Shown: piece after piece, positions 23,901-36,229 of the stretch
Position numbering within the stretch: the first letter of the stretch is position 1
Layout: the number at the start of each line of letters is the position of its first letter
Assembly: GCA_003254905.1 (NCBI GenBank)
Contig: QANU01019038.1
Span: 162,716 to 226,715 of the forward strand
Origin: Nissolia schottii
Lineage: Eukaryota; Streptophyta; Magnoliopsida; Fabales; Fabaceae
DNA: 64,000 nt
Direction: 5' to 3'
Program-made: the position numbers and the translations under genes
The notes under the pieces: generated by a model
The model's database searches: none
Seen by the model: the letters and a program-made list of their open reading frames with translations, nothing else
Told to the model about the DNA's origin: nothing

Positions 23901-24397
23901 TAAGCACTAAAAATGTAACTTAATTCATGATTTCCTTACTTAGTCGAACCTGAAAAAGGTAGATGTACACAATCTTATCTCGCAAGGAGACAGACCTTCA
24001 ATGCTAATGTGTTTGAATTAACGACTGACATAGACTATATAAAGAGCACCACTTAAATTGGCTGCTATCTCATCCCCATAAGCACCCATGTGGTTGTGCC
24101 GCTGCAGATTTCTTTGGCGCGCTGAGGGCCAGAGTGTACGATGACGAAGTGAGGAAGTGGGTCTCCGGTGTTGGCGTTGACAGCGTCGGGAAGAAGCTTG
24201 TGAACTCAAAGGAAGGGCCTCCAACCTTCGAGCAGCCGAAGATGACACTGGAGAAGCTGTTGGGGTACGGTAACATGCTTGTCCAAGAGCAGGAGAACGT
24301 GAAGAGAGTCCAGTTGGCTGACAAGTACTTGAACGAGGCTGCTCTTGGTAACGCCAACGAGGATGCCATCAACAGTGGAACTTTCTTCCGCGGTTAA
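20925..24397 (+). CDS. RCA: Rubisco activase, chloroplastic, beta-type (six exons)
   Basis: AAA+ chaperone that uses ATP to pull inhibitory sugar phosphates out of Rubisco in the chloroplast stroma. Coding exons: 20925-20969, 21707-22026, 22496-22604, 22692-22777, 23298-23770, 24108-24397. They total 1323 bases and 440 residues, and all phases agree. Residues 1 to ~57 form a Ser/Ala-rich transit peptide starting [13 protein letters not shown], followed by the Rubisco-contacting DRWRGL (W72). The P-loop GGKGQGKS is at 167-174 and Walker B LFIND at 227-231. The protein stops at INSGTFFRG without the Cys-pair tail of alpha isoforms, so as read it is the redox-insensitive beta form. Intron 3 uses a GC donor (22605). 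Introns 1, 2 and 4 hold a MITE, a SINE and a MITE. The upstream G-box fits light control. The ATG is in good context and begins the family's normal N-terminus. Confidence 0.97.
21401..21603. mobile_element. MITE (TGCTACACGTACAC family), copy in RCA intron 1
   Basis: About 200 bases with imperfect terminal inverted repeats, TGCTACACGTACAC at the left and GTGTACATGTAGCA at the right. The interior is shared with copies at 22948, 43451 and 60688 (TTTGTGTTTTAA, TGTAATGTTTGTGCACT, GAATAAAGTTTGTGCATTAT). No coding capacity. Target duplication not clear. Confidence 0.8.
22072..22258 (-). mobile_element. tRNA-derived SINE in RCA intron 2
   Basis: On the minus strand the element begins with a tRNA-like region holding an A box (TAGTCCAAGTGG) and a B box (AGTTCGAGACC) and ends in an A-rich tail (T-rich at 22072-22090 on the plus strand). 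It is flanked by a 17-bp direct duplication AAAACCAAATATATATT at 22055-22071 and 22259-22275, typical of LINE-driven insertion. It lies antisense to the gene, clear of both splice sites. Confidence 0.85.
22605..22606 (+). other. Non-canonical GC splice donor of RCA intron 3
   Basis: The reading [13 protein letters not shown] is only kept if exon 3 ends after AAG at 22604, leaving the intron to start GCATGT. The next GT, four bases on, would shift the frame. GC-AG introns are a known minor class handled by the major spliceosome. Confidence 0.8.
22948..23166. mobile_element. MITE (TGCTACACGTACAC family), copy in RCA intron 4
   Basis: Same family and orientation as 21401-21603. Left end TTGCTACACGTACACC, right end near GGTGTACATGTACATGTAG, with a small ACATGT duplication at the right end. 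It lies about 130 bases before exon 5. Confidence 0.8.
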
Positions 24398-24561
24398 GAG
24401 GCCTTAGCCCCAAAGGCATCGGCAGTGGAGGTTTGCAAATTTACATAGTTTAATGTTTTTCCGATTATGTCATGTCATGTGAACTTATCTTGTGTGAAAC
24501 ACTGTAATGATTCACACTTTATTTATAATTAGATGAGATTTCAGTAGAACAATCGCATCTT

Positions 24562-24567
24562 AATAAA
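24562..24567 (+). terminator. Candidate poly(A) signal of RCA
   Basis: AATAAA about 165 bases after the stop codon. A sensible distance for a plant 3' UTR, though plant signals are loose and other sites may be used. Confidence 0.5.
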
Positions 24568-24762
24568 ATCACATTCAATAGTAATTTAATGATGGATAAA
24601 ATGTGAGTCAACACAATTTCACACGCAAAATGAATACACGCGTCATTGTCTCTTTGCAATTTTTGTTTGAGGGCATCCTTTCTGCAACTTTAAACAAGCA
24701 TATTGTATATGTTATTATGTATAAAACTTGGTCTAAAATCTGGGGGGCGTTTTTATGTGCAG

Positions 24763-24812
24763 GCAAAGCAGCCCGGCAAGTAAATACTAATTCCTGTTTC
24801 CTAATGGTTTGA
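24763..24812 (+). pseudogene. Possible relic of the alpha-type RCA C-terminal exon
   Basis: After an acceptor-like TGTGCAG, this stretch reads (G)KAARQVNTNSCFLMV and then a stop. Alpha isoforms continue after GTFYG with KAAQQVN and a Cys-bearing tail. A donor-like GT at 24393, inside the beta stop region (CGCG|GTTAAG), would splice to it in frame as FRGKAARQVN. The later part of the alpha tail and its Cys pair are not recognisable, and the frame closes 16 codons in. It could be a decayed exon or a live short variant. The matching stretch is short, so confidence is moderate. Confidence 0.5.
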
Positions 24813-26629
24813 TGGTGGCACCTGCTTATACACGTTCTTGGCATTTTTCAATTAATGTGTTAAGTGGAATTGAAGAAGATGCTGAGTTTACAATAATTTT
24901 GCTTTCATTTTCTATTTTGGATTGTTGTCCTGTATAATTTTGAGTTATATTGTGCACAATGTTAAATTGAATGTGGTGCCTTTTTCGTTCTGTCCTATGC
25001 TCTTGTGCTATTTCTTCTCTAGTCTTGATTATTTGTTTGACGTGAAGATGTTGTTAATACCGTTCTCCAAATGCTATTGCTAATTAACGACCTGAACTAG
25101 GGGAGAAAGGCCAAATTCAGAGCTCAAGGGTGATATTGAAAAACTACCGTATCCATGATAGGAAAATGTACGACAACACTACAAGATGCATAAAATTTGG
25201 CTAAGAATTACTAATGATAAACAAAATAATTGAAAACATTCTTTCTTCATTGATTGCCTCATATGAGATGAGTACATATATAGTAACCTAAACTCTAATC
25301 TAAAACTTATCTAATATCTTCTGGTGACACACGTCATTCTCTTATTTGTCCTAAGAAATATTTCTTTAAATATTTATTCTTGACATGTCACTTTTACTTA
25401 ATACTCTAACATAATACTAACACTAATACAACTAATTTCCTTTCCTATCACTCCATTTCCCTAGACATTAATCTTTTCCTCGAGGATGTTAAAATAAAAA
25501 CAACAATCACAAATCCTAAAAAGAAATTATTCTTATCTTTTTTTTTTTCATGTGCCAGAAACAAAGAATTTTTTTCCTCTAGTATCCCATTGCAGACAAG
25601 AAGACTTAATAACCAAAACCCAATTTTACATCAATTAGGTCCTGAAAAAACAAATTGTCTTTAATTTAGTGTGTGTTTAGAAAAGTTATAAAATTAAATT
25701 TATTTTAATTATAACTTATTTTAATAATCACTTTTTTTTATATAATTGATTATGTGATAATTAATTTATTTTAAACACTTTAATTAAAAAGTATTTTAAA
25801 ATAATTATATGATAAAATTACTAAAAATAAAAAGATATGACATGATTATTTATATTATATAATAGTTGACAGTTTGGGCAATTTAGTAATACTATACCAC
25901 TATATATACGGTATAAAACAGCTTTTCAATGAAAATGTTCAAATTTTTTGTTAAGATAATTTTAGATGAAACAGCAATTTTTTTTTTCAAACAACTTTTA
26001 CTTATTCCCTAGCATTTTACTTAAACATAACTTTTGCTCAAAACAGCTGTAAGGAGAAAAAAGAAAGCTGTTTAGTGTGGTAATCAAACACATGCGTACT
26101 CCCGACATTGTTAAAATTTAACATCAATTTAGTTTTATATTAATAATTTTAACATTAAATAATTTATCAAGTTATAAGTGTAAAACTAAATTGAAGTCAA
26201 AATTTAAAATATCATGACTAAATCGATGTCAAAATAAAAACGTTGAAAGATGAAATTGAATATTTACTCTAACCTTTTCTTTTAATACAATGGGCGATAG
26301 CTATGAATGAATTATCATAGTAATCCAACAAATTTTGGTATAGTGATTCTCCACTTAATCATAGTCATTCAATTTCCTTCAATGTATGGTACAATAAAAA
26401 TTACAAAGTGTGCCACAATATTTGCCAGAAGAGTCAAACTTTAAATTGGTTACGAATGATATCACAAGGCATTCGTACCCTTTCAAGAAATAAAATTCTC
26501 GATACAATACCTAATAATTAAAAATACAGGTTAATGTGTTTATGCAGACAGATTAATCAAGTATGTTTTTTTTTTCAATAACTATTATTCCAAGGCACCA
26601 CTCTCAAAAAAGGAGAAAGGTCAAAAGGT
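24813..26629. other. AT-rich intergenic DNA between RCA and a copia fragment
   Basis: No gene seen. Bases 25670-26095 may be a MITE: TGTGTGTTTA near the left end and AAACACATG at the right are roughly inverted, and the interior is very AT-rich. I could not fix borders or a target duplication. Confidence 0.5.
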
Positions 26630-27490
26630 ACACAACAAAAATCAGTCCTCGAAGGATACATAACTAACAAAAAGTTGAATTTAGTAAACTGAATCTGAAT
26701 CTCTGAGTTTCATTCACTCCAAGCTACAGTTTATATACATCATGTTGTTCAAGCTTGCATCCCAAGCAATCAGTTTTGTACTTCTAACTAACAAAACTGT
26801 TCTAACAAAAATCTAACCACTAGCTAATAACAAAAAGTATGCACACTAACTAATAACACGAAGCGTGTGTTGTATACCAAATTAACTAACAACTGAAACT
26901 AGTTAATTTACTTCTCTATTATCCCCCAAGATGGAGCTGGATGGAGTGTGGATATCATACAGACCCAACTTGGACAAAATTGAATTGAAGAGAGCTGAAT
27001 GGAGGGGTTTGGTAAATATACTAGCTACTTGCTGACTTGATAAAATAGGTAATAAGTGGATGAGTCTTGCTACAAATTTGAATGCTCGAGTGTGACAGTA
27101 GAGAGGCACAAGAGTACTGCTAGGAATCTGTAGATCACTAAGTAGATTGGAGAGCCATTGTATTTCACATACAGTGGACGCCATAGCTCTTCATTCTGCC
27201 TCAGAGGATGACCGAGACCTTGTGTTTTGCTTCTTTGACCGCCATGAAATGAGGGATTGACCATAGAACAAGCAGTATCCTGTGTGTGACCTGCTAATAT
27301 TTAAGCAACCTACCCAATCACTATTCATTGAAAGCTTTGAGCATCAAATTAGATTGAGATGGGAAGAACAACCCTTTCCCTAGTGATGACTTGAGGTATT
27401 TGATGACGCAAAGGCCTACATGTTGATGAAGATCAGATGGTGCATACATGAATTGACTCAAGTGATTCACAACATAACTAATATATGGCT
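26630..27490 (-). mobile_element. Ty1/copia fragment: RNase H end plus LTR
   Basis: Minus-strand reading with copia RNase H motifs in order: [29 protein letters not shown], then RAMASTVCEIQWLSNLLSDLQIP, and a terminal LSKLGLYDIH. A stop replaces the Tyr of the usual EAEYRA, and there are further frame breaks. Downstream (26920 to 26630 on the minus strand) is LTR-like DNA with TATATAAACTG. Protease, integrase and reverse transcriptase are absent. Confidence 0.8.
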
Positions 27491-28259
27491 AACACAGATT
27501 ATCGCCTACCTCTTAGTCAAATAATTTTAGAAAGCTCCAAATAATACAATATAGGATGACTCAGGTGGTCTCACAAGGAAGCAAATTAATCAATTATAGT
27601 AAACTAGGGGTTTTGGTGCAATTTATGGATTAAATTAATAAAAACAAGAAAACCCCTACTGATTATTATTAGCCATACTAGTCCTGAGCAGCTTTATCTA
27701 TATTACTAGATGACTGGGGAATCTAATCTTGCTTACCTGATTATCAATTCTCGTGCTTTCTAAACCTGACCGTATGGGTATCGTGTCCTGGGATCACGTA
27801 CCGTCGTAACTTATACTTGGTGGGACGGTCTCGTGATGCTGTTTCACTCCACAAGGCCCAACGTGTACGTGTATATACATACTTACATCCTTACATACAT
27901 ACTTACCTACATACATACATACATCTCATAACTTATGCATGAGGGGATTTGGGGTTCTCTTAAGCACCCTGAGGCTGCGTCGTTCTTGTTACTGTAGTCC
28001 TTTCACCCTTGTAGTTGTGGCCATACAACTACAACCTGCTTCTGGTTCCTTATCGTGTCGACCAGGCAACGCTTAACCTGAGTGGTAGCTAACCACGGAT
28101 GCACGATGTCACCATTCAATCTAACAACGATAGGAATAACCATCCTACTGCTGGGATGGCCAGGGTCGGACCTTGGACTCGATTGGGCGTGAACTCATGG
28201 GTTGGCCCTTGGACTCGACCATTTCTTTGCTCATCTTATTCTTTGAGGCCCCTTACTAG

Positions 28260-28375
28260 GTCAGGCCTTGGCCTACCTTTATAAAATCAGGCCTGGGCCT
28301 GGGTTTCTTTTTTCTGTAAAATTAGGCCTGGGCCTGGGATTAACTTTTCTTTAACGTGAAATCAGGCCTAGGCCC
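28260..28375 (-). repeat. Four-unit array in LTR slot 2 (AGGCCTGGGCCTGGG)
   Basis: Four spaced units of AATCAGGCCTGGGCCTGGG and variants, about 25-45 bases apart. The position matches the slot 2 arrays of other family A copies. The copy at 16034 has one related unit (GGTTTAGACCTGATTT) beside its own array, which suggests different ancestral sub-motifs were amplified in different copies. Confidence 0.65.
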
Positions 28376-28531
28376 GCATTTATCTTTAACCAATCCAGCT
28401 TGCTGAACTGGTGAGGGGCTTGTCCGTTGGACGTGCCAAGAGAGGGGATAACTCTAATCATATAACTAAGTACATTCTTTAAGGTATACCGGAACCTTCT
28501 TAAGAATATCACTTTTTCCCTAAGATTCAGT

Positions 28532-31500
28532 CACTACTAGAAATATGAATATTACCGTCCCAAAATTACTGTCAGTTATTTTCCGACGGTATTACCGTCG
28601 GCATTTACCACTTTACCGACGGTAATCGGTTCGCGGAAAAAAACAAGCAATATGTCCATTACCGTGAGTAATAGCCTCCTTTACCGTCGGATATTACCGA
28701 CGGTAAAAATGTTATTTAAAATTTTGCATTTTGGCTCCAAAATGTTGGCGCCATGTAATTGGGTTACCGTTGGTGTTGCTTAGATCCGACGGTAACTTTA
28801 TGAATAAAAATGCATCATTTTTGGGAAGCAAGTTAACGTCGGTAAAATGGTGCGTTTTATTTTATATTATTACCGTTAGAATTCACTGGTTACCGTCGGA
28901 TTTATGATGGTAATCTTTCAAAAAAATACTTAAGCGAATTTCCTTTCTCTTCTTCTCATTACTGCAACTTCTTTCTCCTTCTTTCTCCTTTCTCTTCCCT
29001 TCTCTCCTTCCCCACTCACCACCATAACACCACCGTGCCACCACCGTGCCACCACCGCTCCACCACCATGCTACAGGTATGTTGTCTTGCATTGTGGGTA
29101 GCTATTGTTTTCTTTTTTTCACACCACCGCGCTGCCACCACTAAAGCCACATATTCCTTGCTTCTGTTCTTTCCTTTGCACCCCACAAAATATATGTTAA
29201 TTTTATAACATTGTCTATGTTTATTTAACATTTCATTTCTTTTGGTTGCCATGACTTATGCTAAGGATGTGTCACCACCACTTAATTTGTAATGAGCTGA
29301 GGATCTAAGGAGTTAAGGATTGTGTCAAGGATTGATCAAACAATTATCAACGGCAATTAGGTATGTCTTAAACTTTATTCGTACTAGGATAGAGACTTAT
29401 TTTATTAGGATAGATTTGTAGGATTGGAGTTGTATGGCTGGACTGGGGAAAGGAACGCTTAGCGTTACTTTCCGACATTGTTTGAATTGATGTGCTGGCA
29501 ACGGTGATTATGTGTTGTTTGCGGAGATTGGAGGGCCTATGTTGTAGAACGGTTTGACAAATATTTGTGTGGAATTAATTCGTAATGCATTCAGTTAAGT
29601 TATTAAAATTATTAAGTTCATGTCCATAATTTGTGTAACATGCACATAGGATTTCTGGAAAAAAATGATTCCCGCGGTAATATTTTGGATGTACGATAGA
29701 TATTATGAGAACCGAGGAGTGATAAAGCCAGAATATTTTGAGGGCGTCGACCACTTTACCGTTGTAATTGGAATTGTACTTGAACTTAGAGGGTCACTCA
29801 TTGTGTTGTATTTACTTAATTTGATCTAAATCTTCCTTTGTTCTAAAAGTAAAGATGTTGATGCTAGTTTTATTAACAGAACAGAATATAGTTAAATGTT
29901 AACAAACACCAGACTTTTAAGTTTTAACAACTTTTAAATTTGTGTGAACCTAAGCTATATTGCAACTAAATCATACTGGTGCTACTTCCCCTATACATTT
30001 TAGGCATCTTGAGTAACTGACAAACTATGAATTGTAATAAATATGTGTTGGTCTAGATGAAGTGTGATTGATTTTTATATTATTTTTCCATTTCTAGCTA
30101 TAAGGAGGGTAAATAGAATCGGGTTCTAAGTGCTATTAATTGATAAATGCATAACAAGAAAATTTTATAATTTAGGTGATGTGATAAGGGCTTAGTATGG
30201 ATTGGCCGTTCAAATGTATGCTTGAAAAATTTCAGATAAGGGAACTTGTTACCAAATCCATATCCTATATGTTGTTGTATGTTAAATATGTTTCATAAGA
30301 TCTTGTAAATTGGAAACAGGTGGTATGAGTCCAGTGTTAGTGTGTTCGGCTGAGAGTGGAAAAATTTAGAAAGGATCTGAATTATGCAAAATGTAATATA
30401 ACTACCTTCTAAGGTTGTTGGGTGGGCTGTAGGTGCAACTATAAAATTGTCAAGCTAAGAAAATGAATTATGATTATGTGATTCAAAATAAATTATAGTA
30501 AAGTGTTGTTATGATCATTTAAATTAAATTATGAGAAAATGTTATTCAAAATGAATTATGATTATGTGATTCAAAATAAATTATAGTAAAGTGTTGTTTA
30601 CTATTAATTGGAATTTTGTGCTCATGAGAAAATTTAGAGAATTTTAGTGCATCTGCTGTTTTTGAAGTAAGAAAATGTTAGAATGATTTAAGTGTTGTTT
30701 GCTATTAAATGGAATTTTGTGCTCATGAGAAGATTCCGCATAATTCAAACTAAATTGCTATTTGTGGCTGTTGCATGAGTAGATAAAGTTCTAGCCAAAT
30801 GAAACGTGACTAAATTATGTTATAATGCTAATTGGAGCTGCTGCATGTGTTCTTTAATTATCTAGCTAAAGTGATATGTGAAAATGCAACATGATAGAAA
30901 GCTGTTACGATAATTGTATGTGTTATGTAAATTGCCTAATTAATTTGGAGTATGGGATTCTAATATGCTATTTTGCTCATTTAAATAAATTGGTATATGG
31001 AAATATAGCTTGTTAAGGTGTTGTGTGTGCTAGTACATATAGGAGTGTTGTTCGGATAAAATGTATGTGATGTCCTGAAAAAGAGAATGTTGGAGTTAGT
31101 GGGTAATCTGGACCTTAGCACCCTTTAGGGTGTTTTAATTTTATAATCGCGACAACAATATGTTTGTGTTGGTGATGTGTGTGTATGGCTGATTCGAAGG
31201 AGAAATTGATGAAGAGAACTTGAGTATAAATTATCTTGCTGGAATTGTGCGCATGTGAAACATTCACCTAGCTAATTCGGGTATGTAAGCATAATAGGTT
31301 AAAATGTTGTTTGTATTAATATTGCATGTGCTGGGTTGAAGGGGCAAAGGACTATAAGCATTCCAACCAAGTAGATAACAACCTAGTGAAGCATGGTTTA
31401 CGACTTAAGCGCAAGCTAGCTAGCTAGGGTGTTACAATATAGGAGGAGTGTGTAGGTTTATTTGAGAAACTATTGTTGCAGAAGCCCGAATTTGAGCCAC

Positions 31501-32065
31501 TAGTGAGATATCTGTCCCCTATTACTTATTTGTCTTTTACCTAAGAAACTATATTTTTCACATGTGCACCGTCCATCTTTAAATTCTACCAACCATAAAC
31601 GGAATATATGTTGTCCACCACATAACATATAAATATTTAATTAGTTATTAAATATAAATTTTAATATATTCATAAATTACAAAAATTAAATGAAATTTTT
31701 AATTGATATGATTATAGTCATTTATTAAAACAAATAATACAAAATTATAAACAATTTTATTTTTTAAAAACATTTAATTATTACCGTCGGATATATCCCA
31801 CGGTAACGAACACGAATAAAATATTATTATATTACCGTCGCCTTGAACTGACGGTAAACCGGTTCAAATGTACTCAAATGTGAACTGGTTTACGTCGGTT
31901 TATACCGACGGTAATTACCGTCAGTTTCATTTTCCGACGGTAAAATGATTACCATCGACCACTTTACCGTGTGTCCGCGTCCGACGGTAATGCCGACGGT
32001 AGCGTAAAAAACCGATGGTAACACAGACGGTAATGTCGACGGTAATGAGCTATTTTCTTGTAGTG
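28532..32065. mobile_element. Non-autonomous CACTA (En/Spm) transposon, 3.5 kb
   Basis: Ends are CACTACTAGAAA at the left and TTTCTTGTAGTG at the right, flanked by 3-bp AGT duplications (28529-28531, 32066-32068). Subterminal regions (28550-28910 and 31780-32055) are packed with direct and inverted copies of TACCGTCGG/CCGACGGTAA, the presumed transposase-binding motif. The interior has no transposase frame. Imperfect direct repeats of roughly 40-50 bases occur at 30465-30600. Confidence 0.92.
31376..31437 (+). repeat. Family A LTR 3' terminus carried inside the CACTA element
   Basis: CCAACCAAGTAGATAACAAC, then CTAGCTAGCTAGGGTGTTACA ending at 31437, matches the last 60 bases of family A LTRs (compare 12130-12192). 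No matching start was found nearby, so it is a fragment or a heavily deleted solo LTR. Confidence 0.7.
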
Positions 32066-32900
32066 AGTTATGATCTTTTAAGACCTTAGGTGATAACTTC
32101 TAGTTATCTATAGTCGTCCTAAGCCGTAATGACGATCGAGTCCTCATGATGCATGCGACCCCAGGTACAACACATAGTCACATAGTCATTTATATCATTA
32201 TATGTATAGTTCAGGAATTCGATGCTTGGTTGGAGTGTGCGACCCATGAAAACTTCTCGTTCAAGGTTAACTTAGTAACTTTGGATTTCTTCAGGCCGCT
32301 CAGCGCCCACGAGGGATTCCCAGTTCACTTAGCCATGTTGGTACCAGGTTTCAGGGGTCTCCAGGTCAAGCTGCTCAGTGCCTAGGCAAGGCCGCTCAAT
32401 GCACTGCTCAGTGCACCGCTAAGCGCACCGCTTAGCACTCTGGAGCCAATGTTCAGTTACAGCGTTTAACATTTTCTGAGTATTGAGGCCTTCCCCCACA
32501 GTTCCAACCAACATAGTTATATTTTTCTAACTTCAAAACTATATAAAATCATTTATACACCATACTAAACATATTTTCTACATAAAATCTACTACGTTAT
32601 ATTTTCACATAAACACCTATAAAACATCATAGAAAATCACATAGACAGTGGGTCTAGGATTACCCACTTCCTAAGCGTGTTCTGATCGGGTGAAGTTGAT
32701 GAGAAAAAGATTCCCTCAACGGCGGTATGTTTCCATGATTTTTCCTGAGTCCGACAAACTAACAACAGTGTGCACGAACGGTATCGGTAATTCTTTAAAA
32801 CTGAAGGAATTTGGAGCATTAAGGCTTCGGTGGCTTTGGGCTATTTATAGCCACCGAAGCCTTGCCTCCTGAGGCCTTAATTACTTAATTAATTAATTAA

Positions 32901-33480
32901 TTAAAATCACGTACCTCTCAGCTTCTTCTTCTTCCTATAGCAATTTTGACTGATTTTTTTTTCTAGTGTTGGTGATTTTTGAATGGATTTTTTTTCTTCA
33001 GAAAAGTCCCACTTTACTGTATGAATTAGACTGCATTTATAGTGTCAAATTCTGAACACCTGATGTTCACTGTACTTGCTGCTATTCCTCTTATTCTATA
33101 TGTGTACATTGCTTGCATAAACTCTGGCAAGAAAACTCATTTTTGTGTGTTGCTTGCTGGCAAAATTATGAAAAAGAGAGGGGAAAATATGTCTGTTGTA
33201 GAATAGGGAGGTTGAGAAAAAAGGAAGCCATCGTCTCTTAGAGAAAAGGAGGTTTGGGGAAGGAGGGCTGATGCCTTACCCCTCTTTTTTTTTAATTTTT
33301 CTTTTTCTTTTTTTTTGTTTGGGATATAAAAAACTAAAAGATTGAGCTAACAAATTTTTTTGGATCAGACTAAAAAAAAAGGAAAGAAAGAAAGGGAGAA
33401 AATAAAAATCAAAATGGTAAAAAAAATAAAAATAAAAATAACAAGCACACAAGTTAAACAAATAGTGAAAAGAAAATGGT
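32901..33480. other. Low-complexity flank, no gene seen
   Basis: AT-rich sequence with a TTAA run (32881-32903) and A/T homopolymers at 33284-33435. No recognisable feature. Confidence 0.5.
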
Positions 33481-33602
33481 CGGACAAAATTGGGTGTTCA
33501 CAATGGGTCACCTACACAACCTTCCTAACCTGACATGTTAAGGTTGGGTCAAATCTTTTACATGGAGAGGTTCGACCGACCTGACCCGTGTACCACCCCA
33601 TC
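33481..33602. repeat. GGGTCAGGT/ACCCGACC-type repeat fragment
   Basis: Begins near GGGTGTTCACAATGGGTC and contains pyrimidine-pattern motifs like those in the hAT MITE at 54313 and in 33790-33945. It abuts the truncated LINE at 33603. Probably a hAT-like non-autonomous fragment, but no second terminus was found. Confidence 0.4.
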
Positions 33603-33951
33603 TTTTTTACTATAGGTGTTATCCTGACCTTCTCTCTAATGCAATTATTCCACCACTAAAAAAGTGCTCTCTACGAATTTCGCGATGGAAAGTACGCACG
33701 TGTGTCTATCACCAAGCCTCTATATTTGTCTTGTTATAATGTGTCACATTTCTTATGTTATAATATGCCGTAAATAATACATATTTTGTACAGCTAAACA
33801 ACGGGTCGAGTAAACCTGCCGACTTGACCCAATCTGACCCCTTTTGGGTTAGGTCGGGTTGGGTTGACGGGTCGTGCCCGACTAACCTTTCACTTAAATA
33901 GGGTCGGGTGTTGGGATTGAATTGTGGGACCCGACCCATTACTTGCCTACC

Positions 33952-33952
33952 C

Positions 33953-33999
<47 letters not shown>
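33952..33999 (+). repeat. (ATT)n microsatellite
   Basis: About 15 perfect ATT units. Confidence 0.95.
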
Positions 34000-34001
<2 letters not shown>

Positions 34002-35014
34002 AACAAAAAAATTATCTTTCTAATATTAGATTTATTTTCTTTTTAGGCCTAAGCTCATTTTATATGCATTAAAAGATAACAATTTTTTTATTAAAAGACA
34101 GATTTTTATTTAAAAAACAAGTTAGATAAAAAATAACAAATATAGGTCTCTTACATGAAGAGGTAAGACTCAACCCAACCTGTGTACCACACTAATAAAT
34201 AGACATTGCTTTCAATAAGCTTTTATTTATCTCAAATTGTGTATACATACAATAAAGGGAATTCGCAAAAAAATGTCGTTGGTGGTCCAATTATTTTTCC
34301 ATTTTTACCCTTTTATAACCACTTTTTCTCTTTCAATTTTTCTCACAAAATATAACTATCCACTTTCTATCTCTTATTCTAATCACTGCCTTTATTCCTT
34401 TACAATGTTTTCTACTCTTTCTATTTATTCATCCTACTAGCTCCTACTTTTTTTTTCTTTTTTTACACATTCATATGTCATCATTCCTTTTGTAATCAAC
34501 AATCCATAAAAAGTTCAGATTGGCAGGCACGAAGTGCCTGCAACCCACTAGCGAAAATAAATGTCATAAAGAGATGTTATGACATCAATAATTAATTATT
34601 TGAATATAATGTTACTATAATTTATTTCTTTAATTTTTTTTATTTTGCATATTTATATATAATTTTTATTATAATTTCTTTCTCCATTTTTTTATTTTTT
34701 AAAATTTTAATTATTGACTCTTAAATTAATTATAATTAAAATGCTACTTAAAATTGATAATCCCCTCTATATATTTTATGTTAACTTTTTTACAATGTTC
34801 TTTTTATATATCCAAAAATGTTCTTTTTATATTATGAAGGAAGAATAATATAATTATCTATATGCAAAAGAAAAATGTGTTGAATGTAAATTAACTATAT
34901 TAATCTTTAAGAGTATTAAATACATTTCAGTATGTGATAATATTTATAATTTAAGTTGTTAAAAAAATTAAAATATTGATATTGACATGTTTCGTAGTAT
35001 AATAGTTAAATATG

Positions 35015-35018
<4 letters not shown>

Positions 35019-35058
<40 letters not shown>
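35019..35058 (+). repeat. (AT)n microsatellite
   Basis: About 20 AT units inside the CACTA element. Confidence 0.95.
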
Positions 35059-35060
<2 letters not shown>

Positions 35061-36229
35061 TATATATTTAGGTTTTGATATGTAAGTGAATAGAGTTGAT
35101 ATTCATTTACAAAAAGTAACTTATATATGAAAAGTGACTATATTTATTTTATATTTAGAGATACAGTTAAGTAAGTGCTTATTTTAATAAAAATACATAT
35201 TTAAATGGACATAGTTTAACTTATTGTTTTTAATTTTAAAAGTAATATTAAGTTAAAATGTAGTTAAATATCTATTAATTATTTTAACTTATTTGGTAAA
35301 AAAGAGGTTTAGAGATGTAAAAAAAAAATAAAAATGTCATTTTTCTTTAAGTATAATTTATTTTTTAATTAAATATTTTTTAATTTAATAAATTATTGAC
35401 TGATATAACCGTCAGTAATGTCTTGTTTATTTATAAAAAAATTTAATTAATAGATTACCAACGGATATATCTGTCAGTAATGTCTTATCTTTTTTTTAAA
35501 TAATTATCGACGGTTATATCCGCCGATAATTAATTGTTGCCACTTGGCACCAGAAATTACTGGCGTAAATAGCAATAGATTTGCTATCTGCCGGTAACTT
35601 TGGCCTGTTTCATGGCCAGAGTTGTAAAATACCATTAGCAATGAATTTGGATACAAAATTTGTCGTTAAATCTGCCAAAAATATCTGTCGATAAAATTCA
35701 CCAGTAGAGAGCTTTTTTTTAGTAGTGTTCATAATCCTATCTTTTCTAGTGTGTCCACTTATCCAAAAACAGCACCCTCATTTCTACAACATTGAGTTTA
35801 TTCTCCTGTTGACATTTTATTGCCCAACACTCAATCCCGTATAACATGATTGGCCTTACAGGTATACGGTAAAAAAATTTCTTAAACTTGAGTGGTACTT
35901 TTCTATCATACAGAACTCCCGCGACACTCCTCCATTTCATCCACCCAGGTTGGATCCTATGATTAACATTTCTCTCTATCTCTCCATCATTTTGGATAAT
36001 GGAGTCAAGGTACTTGAACCTTATGACGTGAGGTATAGGATTGTCTCCAATTTTCACCTCTACATTTAGACTTGTATGTCTCTTACTAAACCTGCATTCC
36101 ATATATTTGGTCTTACTTCTACTTGTACAAAGATAATGTGTTTTCTGCACCTGTCTCCACAGTTCTAACTCTCCATTTAACTCTTTTCTCGACTCTCCCA
36201 CCAGAACAATGTCATCCGCAAAAAGCATG

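Larger units (their letters stand above)
27640..32900 (-). mobile_element. Family A LTR (minus), split by a CACTA element
   Basis: Reading the minus strand from about 32900: TATA in GGCTATAAATAGCCC (32850), GTGGGTAATCC (32650-32670), GAGCGG cluster (32445-32290), GCATCATGAGGAC (32140), then after the CACTA element (28532-32065) AGGTTCCGG and CCCTCTCTTGGCACGTCC (28450), slot 2 array (28260-28375), and AGAACCCCAAATCCCCTCATGC (27960). This is the family A landmark order. Neither terminus is preserved. Confidence 0.75.
33651..35727. mobile_element. Non-autonomous CACTA transposon, 2.1 kb, inside the LINE
   Basis: The first and last 24 bases are inverted repeats matching at about 21 positions (start CACCACTAAAAAAG, end CTTTTTTTTAGTAGTG), flanked by TTC duplications (33648-33650, 35728-35730). 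The right subterminal region (35400-35690) has repeats related to TATAACCGTCAGTAATG and CGACGGTTATATCCG. Removal restores the LINE. It carries an (ATT)n run (33952-33999), an (AT)n run (35019-35058) and no transposase. Confidence 0.85.
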
